Shown: positions 1 through 8,200 of the stretch, piece by piece
Position numbering within the stretch: position 1 is the stretch's first letter
Layout of the letters: every line of letters begins with the position of its first letter
Position numbers and translations under genes: made by a program
Notes under the pieces: generated by a model
Told to the model about the DNA's origin: nothing
Databases searched by the model: none
The model's input: the letters and a program-made list of their open reading frames with translations, nothing else
Assembly (NCBI GenBank): GCA_046727855.1
Contig: JBKPDL010000062.1
Span: 1 to 24,740, forward strand
Reading direction: 5' to 3'
Origin: DASPWV01 sp046727855
GTDB taxonomy: Bacteria > Acidobacteriota > Vicinamibacteria > Vicinamibacterales > UBA2999
DNA: 24,740 nt

Positions 1-1568
1 TGCTCCAGGAGCGCATCAGTCTGTGGGCGCTCTGGGTCTTCGTCCTGTCATCAGGCTTTTACCTCGTGAACGTGGCGGCGTGGCCGCTCACGAAGATGCA
101 CGAGACGCTGACGGAGATGTTGCTGGACCCAAGTGCGCTCCTGCATCTCGCTGCCTCGCTGTTGTTCGGTGCGGTCTGGGTGCTCACGCGCAGGGTCACG
201 CTCTCGCATCGGACGCTGCGCGTGATCGACGCTTCGGCACTCATTGGCGGCTGCACGGTCTACGCGGTCATGGGTTACGCGTTCTCACAGATGCAAGAGG
301 CGTTTGGTGGGAACGCGCTCGACGGGCTGTTTGCGGGGTTGCTCGCGACCTTCAGCGTGATGACCTCCAGGGCGATCATCGTGCCAAGCGCGTCCACGCG
401 CACGTTGTGGACGAGCGCGATTGCTGCGCTACCGATCATCGTCACTGTCTGGGCTCGAACGGGAGGCCCCAGCGGTCTCATCAACTTCGCAACCTGGTCT
501 GCGGTCGTTGTTGCGATCTCCACCGTCGGCTCGCACGTGATCTACGGGCTGCGCGTCGAAGCCGATCGCGTCCGGCGGCTCGGGCAATACACGCTCGAAG
601 AGAAGATCGGCGCGGGCGGGATGGGCGTGGTGTATCGCGCCCGGCATGCGATGCTGCGGCGGCCGACGGCGATCAAACTGCTTCCGCCCGATCGTGCCGG
701 CGAAGTCAACCTGGTGCGCTTCGAGCGCGAAGTTCAACTCACCGCGGAGCTCAGTCACCCGAACACGATCGCGATTTACGATTATGGGCGCACGCCGGAC
801 GGCATCTTCTACTACGCGATGGAGTATCTCGAGGGCATCAATCTCGAGCAGCTCGTCAATCGCGATGGTCCCGTTCCGCCTGGACGCGTCATCAGCATCC
901 TTCGGCAGGTTTGCGGCGCGCTCGGCGAGGCCCACAGCCGCGGGCTGCTGCATCGGGACATCAAGCCAGCCAACATCATCCTGACGGAACGCGGCGGCGA
1001 GCCCGACGTGGCAAAGGTGGTCGATTTCGGGCTGGTCAAGCCGATCATGGCCGACGGGCCGAACATTACCGTCTCGGAATCGATTGTGCTGGCCGGAACA
1101 CCGTTATACATGGCGCCCGAAGCGTTGACGTTGCCCGGTTTTGGCGACGCCCGCAGCGATCTCTATGCGCTTGCGGCGGTTGGGTACTTCCTTCTCACGG
1201 GAAAGCCGGTGTTCGAGGCGGCAACCATTGCCGAAGCGTTTGGGCACCACCTTCATACGCAACCGGTACGGCCGTCCGAGCGTCTCGGCAGACCGCTGCC
1301 TTCGGATCTCGAAACGTTGATTCTTCGCTGCTTGAGCAAGAACGTCGACGATCGCCCGGCCGGCGCGCGCGCGATGGAGAAAGAGCTAAAAAAGTGCGCT
1401 GTCGCATCGCCGTGGACGCCCGAGCAGGCTGCCGAGTGGTGGCGCGCATTTCGCGAGTCGGGCGAACCGCTGCCTATGGCTGTCGAAGCGCTCACTGCCT
1501 CACAAGCACTGACGGTCAGCATCGACTTGTCCGAACGGACGCGGACGAGTACGGAGACGGAGCGGTGA
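1..1568 (+). CDS. Membrane-anchored Ser/Thr protein kinase (5' partial)
   Basis: This is a Hanks-type kinase that phosphorylates Ser/Thr on unidentified targets. The frame is open to the left edge, reading hydrophobic residues from base 3, so the true start lies outside the window; GTG at 66 is only the first in-window start. Numbered from that GTG, hydrophobic segments occupy roughly residues 28-42, 57-78, 86-100, 116-130 and 141-160, with one more before residue 1. The kinase domain follows at about 174-440. It has a glycine loop GAGGMG (182-187), the ATP lysine K204 in TAIK, catalytic D298 in HRDIKPANI, DFG at 320-322 and APE at 350-352, so it looks active. The family usually has the kinase domain N-terminal to the membrane anchor. 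Here the membrane part comes first and the kinase is C-terminal. No sensor domain is recognisable in the visible part. It converges on the minus-strand pair that follows, 34 bases away. Confidence 0.93.
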   Translation, partial: LQERISLWALWVFVLSSGFYLVNVAAWPLTKMHETLTEMLLDPSALLHLAASLLFGAVWVLTRRVTLSHRTLRVIDASALIGGCTVYAVMGYAFSQMQEAFGGNALDGLFAGLLATFSVMTSRAIIVPSASTRTLWTSAIAALPIIVTVWARTGGPSGLINFATWSAVVVAISTVGSHVIYGLRVEADRVRRLGQYTLEEKIGAGGMGVVYRARHAMLRRPTAIKLLPPDRAGEVNLVRFEREVQLTAELSHPNTIAIYDYGRTPDGIFYYAMEYLEGINLEQLVNRDGPVPPGRVISILRQVCGALGEAHSRGLLHRDIKPANIILTERGGEPDVAKVVDFGLVKPIMADGPNITVSESIVLAGTPLYMAPEALTLPGFGDARSDLYALAAVGYFLLTGKPVFEAATIAEAFGHHLHTQPVRPSERLGRPLPSDLETLILRCLSKNVDDRPAGARAMEKELKKCAVASPWTPEQAAEWWRAFRESGEPLPMAVEALTASQALTVSIDLSERTRTSTETER

Positions 1569-1602
1569 ATGCGCGCGGAAATGTCATCGAGCCTGCTGCT
1601 GC

Positions 1603-2154
1603 TCACGCCAAGCGCCGCAACGTCCGCTTCTCCCATTTCGAGATGCGACTACGAACGCCGATGCTGTACGCCAGATAGTAGCCAAGGACAGTGGCACCGG
1701 CGGCAAGGGATTCGGCGACGCCGAAGGATGTGAGCCATGAAGCGTCGGCGCCGGAACGGACCGTGACCCATCCTCGCCAGAATCCGTACGCGATCCGCAT
1801 CGTGACGAGGAGCGTGATGACAAGCACCAGCCATCGATTCGGCGTGTAGTGCAGCGATCCCGGCGTCGACTCCCAGCGACTCAGGTACAGCCCGACGACG
1901 CCGAGGGCGCAACCGCCGGCGATGCCGGCGAGCGCCGAGGTGAACGCATTCGGCACCCACGCATTCGTCACCGCGGCGCCGATCAGAAAGAAACCGACCG
2001 AGAACGCCATCGCGGCAACGTTGAGCGTGGCGACCCACCGCCGCGCCAATCGGCGCGTTGTCCCCATGCGATAGCGTTGGATCAGGAGCAACGGCGTCAG
2101 CGCGATCAGGACGAGCGGAATTACTAGGACAACCGCGAGCAGAACGAACGGCAT
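1603..2154 (-). CDS. Five-segment integral membrane protein, possibly DUF1453/CcdC-like
   Basis: This is a 183-residue polytopic membrane protein of unknown function. Hydrophobic segments lie near residues 3-25, 41-63, 72-91, 107-125 and 144-166, with short loops and a basic C-terminus. The stretch around residues 89-127 (SRWES, YTPNRW, then a hydrophobic helix ending YGFWR) reminded me of DUF1453/CcdC-type proteins, but I cannot verify that. I chose the ATG at 2154 because its first base overlaps the TAA of the upstream oxidoreductase (TAATG), a classic coupling arrangement. The same frame is open for 98 more codons upstream, but that part is arginine-rich, lies wholly inside the oxidoreductase gene and looks like antisense noise. 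It is probably cotranscribed with the oxidoreductase. Confidence 0.75.
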   Translation of the reverse strand: MPFVLLAVVLVIPLVLIALTPLLLIQRYRMGTTRRLARRWVATLNVAAMAFSVGFFLIGAAVTNAWVPNAFTSALAGIAGGCALGVVGLYLSRWESTPGSLHYTPNRWLVLVITLLVTMRIAYGFWRGWVTVRSGADASWLTSFGVAESLAAGATVLGYYLAYSIGVRSRISKWEKRTLRRLA

Positions 2155-3185
2155 TACTCTGCAACGCGGACGATGAGCTTGCCGAAGTTCCTTCCCTCGA
2201 GCAACCCGATGAAGGCGCGCGGAGCGTTCTCCAATCCTTCGACGATGTCCTCGCGATCTCTGATCTTCCCCTCTGCCACCCAACCGCTCATCGCGCGGAA
2301 GAACTCGCCGAATCGCGACCCGTATTCGAGGTTGATGATGAAACCGCGCATGGTGATCCGCCGCACCAGGAGGATGTGCATCAGGAGCGGTAAATTGTCG
2401 ACGCCTTGCGGCGCCTTGTTTTCGTTGTAATAGGCAATCAACCCGCACACCGGCACGCGCGCGTGGACATTGAGCAGCGGCAGCACCGCTTCGAGTACAG
2501 CGCCACCAACGTTTTCGAAGTAGACGTCCACGCCTTTAGGACAGGCGTTCTTCAACTTCTCACGAAGGTTTTCACCGCGGTGATCGACGCACGCGTCGAA
2601 TCCTAGTTCCTCCACTGCGAAGTTGCATTTCTCAGGACCGCCGGCAACGCCGACCACGCGACAGCCTTTCAGCTTCGCGATCTGACCCACGGCAGACCCA
2701 ACGGCGCCTGTTGCTGCAGCGACAACCACGGTTTCCCCGGGCTGCGGTTTGCCGATGTCGAGCAGTCCCATATACGCCGTGAACCCCGGCATGCCCAATA
2801 CGCCAAGCGCCTGCGAGGGGCGCGCCACGCCAGGCGACAGCTTCATGAGTCCTGCTCCATTCGAAATCGCATAGTCTTGCCAGCCGCTGTAGGCGACAAC
2901 GAGATCGCCGCCGGCATAGTCCCGATGCTTCGACGACTCCACGCGGCACACCGTGCCGCCCACCATCACGTTGCCAAGCGCCACCGGCGGCGCGTACGAC
3001 GGCTCGTCGCTCATTCGTCCGCGCATGTAGGGATCGAGGGAGAGATATAGCGTGCGCAGCAACACTTCTCCGTCGCCAGGTTGCGGAATCGGCGCTTCTT
3101 CCAGTCGAAAGTTCTCCGCCCTCGGTTTGCCGGAAGGGCGTGCCGCGAGGACAAAGCGGCGATTCACGGTCGAGCTCTGCGTCAT
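2154..3185 (-). CDS. NADP-dependent oxidoreductase, MDR family (prostaglandin reductase/CurA type)
   Basis: This is a zinc-independent medium-chain dehydrogenase/reductase of 343 residues, the normal full length for the group that reduces the double bond of alpha,beta-unsaturated ketones and aldehydes with NADPH. What shows it: the N-terminal GroES-like half carries LSLDPYMRGRMSD (about 48-60), typical of leukotriene B4 dehydrogenase/prostaglandin reductase and YncB/CurA. The Rossmann half has the AATGAVGSAVGQ nucleotide loop (157-168) followed by GCRVVGVAGG. No zinc-binding cysteine cluster is visible. The exact substrate is unknown; detoxification of reactive carbonyls is the usual inference. 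It starts with ATG at 3185, is divergent from the ACT-domain gene across a 62-bp gap holding a palindrome, and overlaps the membrane-protein gene downstream by one base. Confidence 0.92.
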   Translation of the reverse strand: MTQSSTVNRRFVLAARPSGKPRAENFRLEEAPIPQPGDGEVLLRTLYLSLDPYMRGRMSDEPSYAPPVALGNVMVGGTVCRVESSKHRDYAGGDLVVAYSGWQDYAISNGAGLMKLSPGVARPSQALGVLGMPGFTAYMGLLDIGKPQPGETVVVAAATGAVGSAVGQIAKLKGCRVVGVAGGPEKCNFAVEELGFDACVDHRGENLREKLKNACPKGVDVYFENVGGAVLEAVLPLLNVHARVPVCGLIAYYNENKAPQGVDNLPLLMHILLVRRITMRGFIINLEYGSRFGEFFRAMSGWVAEGKIRDREDIVEGLENAPRAFIGLLEGRNFGKLIVRVAE

Positions 3186-3190
3186 CGGGC

Positions 3191-3216
3191 GATACTACCA
3201 GCCCCGTGGTAGCATC
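3191..3216. promoter_or_regulatory. Palindrome in a divergent promoter gap (candidate operator)
   Basis: GATACTACCA (3191-3200), a 6-base spacer, then TGGTAGCATC (3207-3216) form an inverted repeat matching at 9 of 10 positions. The inner six bases per arm are perfect (CTACCA/TGGTAG). It sits between the start codons of the oxidoreductase (minus, 3185) and the ACT protein (plus, 3248), the usual place for one regulator to control both. Dyad and location are observed; regulator and function are inferred. Confidence 0.45.
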
Positions 3217-3247
3217 GCGCGCTCGGTTCTCTCTGCGTGGAGGCACC

Positions 3248-3622
3248 ATGACAACGCACTTAGCCGCCGACCTCGCCGTCACACTCGAGGCCGATCGTCC
3301 CGGGACGTTAGCGAAGGCGATTGGATGTATCAGCGCCGCCGGTATCAACATCGACGGCTACAGCGAGATGAACGGTGTCGTGCACGTGCTCACGACGGAA
3401 CTTTCGGCGGCGCGAAAGTGCCTCCAGCAGGGCGGCTTTCGCGAAGTACAGGAACAGGACGTCGTCGTGATTCCCGTCGAGGATCACCCTGGAGCCGCGG
3501 CGCGGGTGTTTCAACGGATCGCGGAAGCGCACATCAACGTGCGCTATAGCTATCTTGCCACCGGCAACCGGCTCGTGATCGCGTCGAGCGATCCGCAGGC
3601 CGTCATCAAAGCGGTGACGTAA
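3248..3622 (+). CDS. Tandem ACT-domain protein
   Basis: This small cytoplasmic protein of 124 residues consists almost entirely of two ACT domains, small-molecule-sensing modules that usually bind amino acids. The first spans about residues 5-63, with the typical DRPGTLAKAIGCISAAGINI turn and helix. The second spans about 67-124, with EDHPGAAARVFQRIAEAHIN. Catalytic domains are absent, so it is likely a stand-alone regulator or ligand sensor; the ligand is unknown. The ATG at 3248 is chosen over an in-frame start 36 codons upstream because GGAGG lies at 3239-3243 and ACT homology begins at once. The longer version would overlap the divergent oxidoreductase and cross the palindrome. Confidence 0.85.
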   Translation: MTTHLAADLAVTLEADRPGTLAKAIGCISAAGINIDGYSEMNGVVHVLTTELSAARKCLQQGGFREVQEQDVVVIPVEDHPGAAARVFQRIAEAHINVRYSYLATGNRLVIASSDPQAVIKAVT

Positions 3623-3625
3623 GGA

Positions 3626-3808
3626 TCATTGACGCGGAGAAACTGGTCGCGGCGGGGTCGCACGCGGCGAGGTCTGACGCGGCGAGCTGGTTCGTGGTGG
3701 GCTCGTCCGCAGCAGACTCGTCCGCGGCACGTTAGTTCGGTGCGAGATATCTTCGAGCGAAAAGCCGAGCCGGCGGCGGGCTTCTGCCAGTTGATGACCA
3801 ACTTCCAT
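3626..3808 (-). CDS. Short RodZ-type HTH N-terminus fused to a pentapeptide-repeat tail (possible relic)
   Basis: This is a 60-residue reading frame. Residues 4-27 (HQLAEARRRLGFSLEDIS followed by HRTNVP) match the start of the HTH_25 fold found at the N-terminus of RodZ-like proteins. A normal domain would continue into the rest of the recognition region. Here the frame instead runs into a low-complexity tail of five-residue units (RTSLL, RTSPP, RTSSP, RQTSP, RATPP, RPVSP). The tail is encoded by the 15-bp tandem repeat at 3634-3738. ATG at 3808 is the more natural start; an in-frame TTG exists at 3826. No convincing Shine-Dalgarno site precedes either. It may be a real small protein or a truncated gene overwritten by repeat expansion. 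It converges on the ACT gene with 3 bases between the stops. Confidence 0.35.
   Translation of the reverse strand: MEVGHQLAEARRRLGFSLEDISHRTNVPRTSLLRTSPPRTSSPRQTSPRATPPRPVSPRQ
3634..3738. repeat. Degenerate 15-bp tandem repeat, seven units
   Basis: Seven consecutive 15-base units start at 3634, 3649, 3664, 3679, 3694, 3709 and 3724. Most open with GCGGCG or a close variant (GCGGAG, GTGGTG, GCAGCA, GCGGCA), and many end in GTC, GAC, TTC or TCC. The period is a multiple of three, so the minus-strand frame stays open and encodes pentapeptide repeats. An eighth, poorer unit may begin at 3739. Confidence 0.7.
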
Positions 3809-3886
3809 AGCTGGTGGCGAGAGCAAAAGCCAGTCCGGCCGTGAGCCCGCGCGTTTACCCGCGTCGTCGCACTGTGCGCGTAAAAC

Positions 3887-4567
3887 TTACCGTCGCCCGG
3901 GGCGGAACACGATGAAATGTTGACGCGGTAAAAAGTCGTGCGTTGCCTCGACCTCGTATCCCGCCTGCGTCATCTCGCCGACGATTTGATCGGCGTCCAA
4001 GCGGAACTCGCGGGGCGGGCCTTCGGGTGAGTCCTTGCGAAAATCGACGATCGCGACGCGGCCCCCTGGGGTGAGCGACTTCTGTAGATTCGCGAAATAA
4101 GTTGTCCGGTTCGGGAGGTGGTGATAGGTGTCGACGATGAGCACGACGTCCGCCGGCTGCGGCAGGTTCGGACTCTCGCTGCTGGCCTGCACGGGGATGA
4201 TGTTGGTCAAGCGCGCCGCGGTGGCGCGCTTTTCTATGTACTCGAGCATCGCACGCTCGATGTCCACTGCCAGCACGCGGCCCTCAGGCACCACTTTCGC
4301 GAGACGGACGCTGAAATAGCCAGTACCGGCGCCGATGTCAGCAACGATGCTGTTGCGTTTCAGCGCGAGTGCGGTGATGACACGCTCCGGCATCTGCCAG
4401 GCATCGCGAGCCGGATCGTCGAATGATTTGGCGAACCGCTCCGGATCGTCGAAGCGGTGCTGCATGTGATCGGGCTTCGCGGGCGCCGGTTGCTGCGCGC
4501 GCAGCGAAGACGCGAAGCACAGCGCGACGGCGCACGCAACCAGGCTGCATTTTTCGATGTTTCTCAT
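3887..4567 (-). CDS. Class I SAM-dependent methyltransferase with signal peptide
   Basis: This is a 226-residue protein. Residues 1-24 look like a Sec signal peptide: a short basic start, a hydrophobic core, and likely cleavage after LRA. The mature part is a class I Rossmann methyltransferase with motif I DIGAGTGYF (77-85), an acidic D102 after strand 2 (VLAVDIE) for the ribose, DVVLIVDTYHHLP near 140-152 and a GGRVAIVDFR strand later. Substrate is unknown. ATG at 4567 is preferred: AGGAG lies 11 bases upstream, whereas the alternative GTG at 4579 overlaps that same AGGAG. An exported SAM-dependent enzyme is odd because SAM is cytoplasmic. Exported or lipoprotein-like homologues are nonetheless, to my knowledge, recurrent in acidobacterial genomes. 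It appears monocistronic. Confidence 0.85.
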   Translation of the reverse strand: MRNIEKCSLVACAVALCFASSLRAQQPAPAKPDHMQHRFDDPERFAKSFDDPARDAWQMPERVITALALKRNSIVADIGAGTGYFSVRLAKVVPEGRVLAVDIERAMLEYIEKRATAARLTNIIPVQASSESPNLPQPADVVLIVDTYHHLPNRTTYFANLQKSLTPGGRVAIVDFRKDSPEGPPREFRLDADQIVGEMTQAGYEVEATHDFLPRQHFIVFRPGRR

Positions 4568-4700
4568 GGTCGACCGCACTCCTACTAGTCGAATCGGCGC
4601 TCTCAGCGATCAGCCCTCGGCTTTTTGAGCTGAAACCCGTACGCTGACACGCCAATCGCGTTAATTCAAGTGGATTGCGGGAGCGCAAAGACCCTTCGCC

Positions 4701-5024
4701 TCAAGCGTCGGCCGGGCTGTCATCCAGTCCCCAGTTCGCCAGCACAAACACTTCGCCGTGCACTTTGCCGGTGCCCGCAGCAATCGTCAGCTTGCGTGCA
4801 CGGACGCCCTCTTTGCGCGTCTTCGACGCGTCAGCAACAGCATTGGCAATGAACTGACGCGCGATCGCTTTGTTGATGATGACGGCCGGCGCACTCTCAT
4901 GCGCATCGCGTTCAGTAAAGATACGCCCGGCAACAAGCGGGATGTGAAGCGTCGCGAGGAGCGCACAGAATCGCGTGTCGTGCTCGTTGACAACGCTCAA
5001 TTGTTGTGGAATCGTCTCGGCCAA
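4701..5024 (-). pseudogene. Fragment of MacB/ADOP-type ABC permease
   Basis: The minus-strand frame contains LATLHIPLVAGRIFTERD followed by a short acidic linker and PAVIINKAIARQF. This matches the periplasmic (MacB_PCD) region of ADOP permeases, where the pattern is a short lead-in, GIPLLxGRxFTexD, then a VVIINexxARrfFP strand. The transmembrane segments before and after are missing, and after ARQF the sequence no longer resembles the family (the expected P-x-G-K-R turn is absent). Only about 50 residues of a protein of some 800 are recognisable, so this is a relic. The remaining bases of 4568-4700 and 5025-5278 hold nothing I recognise apart from the start region of the glucan synthase. Confidence 0.6.
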
Positions 5025-5278
5025 TCCCGACTGTCGTTTCCGCGGCTGTTGCGCGCTGTCGGCGAAGTGGTCGAACGCCGCGCCTATCCGTTCTTGACGA
5101 AAATGCGCACGTCGAGCTGACGATCATCTGCATAGCTCGGCAATACTCTCGCGCTCAGATTGTGCAACTGGTCAACGGATGAACTTGCCACGCGATATAC
5201 GATCAGCTGTGTGTCGTGTCCGAGCCCGACACAACAAGAACAGGAGCGGACAAACGAGTGCGACGGGAGAGATCCGCC

Positions 5279-8200
5279 ATGCCTCGCTCCCTGGCAGGGG
5301 CCGGCCTCGAACTGCTGGGGATCGAACTGCTGGAGGAGCACGCCCGACGTCTGGCTGCTCTGCTGTCACTCTCGCGTCGCCACCGCGGCAGCGGCCGCGT
5401 ACACCTGCGCCGCCTCAACGAAGATGCACGCGCGCTGCGCGAGGTCTACACGGCGTTCGCCGACGACGCGCGGCGAGAAGGCGTCTCGCCGGCCGCTGAA
5501 TGGCTGCTCGACAATTTCCACATCATTTCGGCAGCCGCGCGTGACATCCATCACGACCTGCCGGTTTCGTTCTTCCGACGGCTTCCACAGATCGCCACAG
5601 ACGAATTCGCGGGCCTTCCGCGTGTGTACGCGCTCGCGCTCGAGCTGATTCGCTGCAGCGCCGGGAACCTCGATGCGCAGCGGCTGCACCGGTTCATCAC
5701 GGCCTTCCAGTCGATCACGCCGCTGACCATCGGCGAGCTGTGGGCCTGGCCGAGTGCTCTCAAGCTTGGGCTCGTCGAACACCTGCGCGTGCGGGCTGAT
5801 GTCCTCGCCGAGACCCGCGAAGATCAGCGCGCCGCCGATCGTCTGGCCAGCGCGCTCGAGACTGGCTCGGTTGCAACCGCTCGATTCCCGCAGGAGATTC
5901 CTCCTGCCTTTGTCACGCGCCTGCTACAGCGCTCCCGGGAATACGGCGCGACGGCCACCGCTCTGCGGCGCGAACTCGAGGCCGCGCTGGCGGCGCGCGG
6001 ACTGACCGTCGAGGATGCGATTCGCGCAGAAGGCCGGCATCAGGCGGCCGAACAGGCAACCATGGCCAGCCTCATCGGGAGCCTGCGCCTCATCTCCTCG
6101 TTTGACTGGAGCGAGTTCTTCGAGAGCGTCAGTCTCGTCGAGCAGGTGCTGCAACGCGATCCGGCGGGCGTGTACAGCCGCATGGATTTTCGCAGCCGCG
6201 ATCGATATCGCCACGCGGTGGAGGAACTCGCCGAGCCGACGGGCGACGACCAGTTGCGCGTGGCGCTGAAGAGCGTCGAGCGCGCGCGGCTGATCGCCGG
6301 GCAAACACCCGGCGCGCGCGACACACATGTCGGTTACCACTTGCTTGGTGGCGGCCGGCGGGCGTTCGAAGAAAGCGTCGCGTGGGTGCCGACACCGAGA
6401 GAGCGCTTCCGCCGGTTTTTTTTCCAGTACGCGACACCTGGCTATCTCGGCACCATCGCACTCGGCACGGGTCTTCTGAGCGGCGCAGCGGTGATCTACG
6501 CCTACGCACACGGCTGGCGCGGTGCCGCGCTATGGCTGGTGGCGTTGCTCACGCTTGTTCCGGCCAGCGAGCTCACTATTCAAATCCTGCAGCGGATCAT
6601 CAGCTACTGGATCCCGCCGCGGCGATTGCCGCGGCTGGAACTCGAGCGCGTCCCGGCCGAAGCCCGAACCATGGTAATCGTGCCGACCATTCTCGATCGT
6701 GCCGAGCAGGTCGCCGATTTCCTCGCCCACCTCGAAGTCCAGGCGCTCGGCAATGTCGATCCGCATATTCACTTTGCCGTTCTCAGTGATTTTCGCGACG
6801 CGGCAACCGAGATGCTGCCGCGCGATGCCGAGATCCTCGAAGCGGCGCGCGCGGGCATCGAGGCGCTCAACAAAAAGTATGGCAACGGGCGCGCAGAGCG
6901 TTTTTTTCTGTTCCACCGCCTGCGGCAATGGAATCCAGCGGAAGGACGTTGGATGGGTTGGGAGCGTAAGCGCGGCAAGATCGAAGAGTTCAACCGGCTG
7001 CTGCGCGGCGCCACTGACACGAGCTTCGCCGTCCAGGTGGGCGACTTATCGATCCTGCCGGAAGTGCGCTACTGCATCACGCTCGACACCGATACCCGTT
7101 TGCCCCGCGATGCCGCGCGTCAGCTCATCGGCATCATCACGCATCCGCTGAACCGCGCGGTATTCGATTCCAGGCGCGGGCGCGTGGTCGAAGGCTACGG
7201 CATTCTGCAACCGCGAATCAGCGTCACGTTCATGAGCGCCGCAGGTTCGCTGTTTGCGCGGTTGTACGCCGGCCATACCGGCGTCGATCCGTATACCACG
7301 GCGGTGTCCGACGTCTATCAGGACCTTTTCAGCGAAGGCATTTTCACCGGCAAGGGCCTGTATGACGTCGACGTCTTCAGCGCGGCGCTCGAGGATTCCG
7401 TGCCGGAAAACGCGCTGCTCTCGCATGATCTCTTCGAAGGCCTGCATGCGCGCGTGGCGCTCGTCTCAGATGTGGAGTTCGTCGACGAGTATCCGTCGAG
7501 CGTGCTCACGCATGCGCGGCGGCAGCATCGTTGGATTCGTGGCGACTGGCAGATTCTCTACTGGCTGTTCCCGCTTGTGCCGTCGCGGCGCGGATTGAAA
7601 CGCAATCCGCTGCCGCTCATCGGCCGCTGGAAGATTCTGGACAACTTGCGCAGGAGCCTGGTCGCGCCGACGCTGCTCGCTTTTGCCGTCGCCGGCTGGA
7701 CGATCCTGCCAGGCCCTCACTGGTTCTGGACGGCGGCAGTGATGAGCGTGCTCGCTTCGCAGCTGTTGCCGCTGGTCGGGCGGCTGCTCATCGGTCCTGC
7801 GCGCTCGCAGTCCATTCCCGTCTTTCTCCGCAACCTCTGGCGCGATACCACCATCGCGCTGGCGCAGATGCTCCTCGGCGTCACATTTCTCGCCTTTCAT
7901 GCGTTCGACACGGCTCATGCCATCGGCCTGACGCTCGTACGACTTGTGGTGACGCGGCGGAGCCTGCTCGAGTGGGAAACGGCGGCAACGGTGGCGACCA
8001 GGGCGGCGGGGCTGACCGGTCGGAAGGCGCTGGAACGATTCGCTTCGGAAATGGCGTCGAGCCCGATCATTGCCGCCGTGGCAGGTGTCGCGGTGGCCAC
8101 TCTGAATCGGCGCGCCTTGCCAGCGGCGGCGCCGTTCCTCGTACTTTGGCTCGTCGCGCCGCTAGTGGCGTACTGGCTCAGCGTTCCCGTCGGCGCGCGC

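Noticed and set aside
23..1678. A 551-residue plus-strand frame overlapping the kinase
   Set aside because: It is rich in Arg/His/Ala without domains, and overlaps the kinase whose catalytic motifs are clear; it is a GC-rich shadow frame.
2155..2448. A 98-residue N-terminal extension of the five-segment membrane protein
   Set aside because: It lies entirely within the oxidoreductase gene, is low-complexity and basic, and the ATG at 2154 fits a TAATG coupling.
3634..3738. CRISPR array
   Set aside because: Units are 15 bp, degenerate and contiguous with no spacers; it is a simple tandem repeat in a reading frame.
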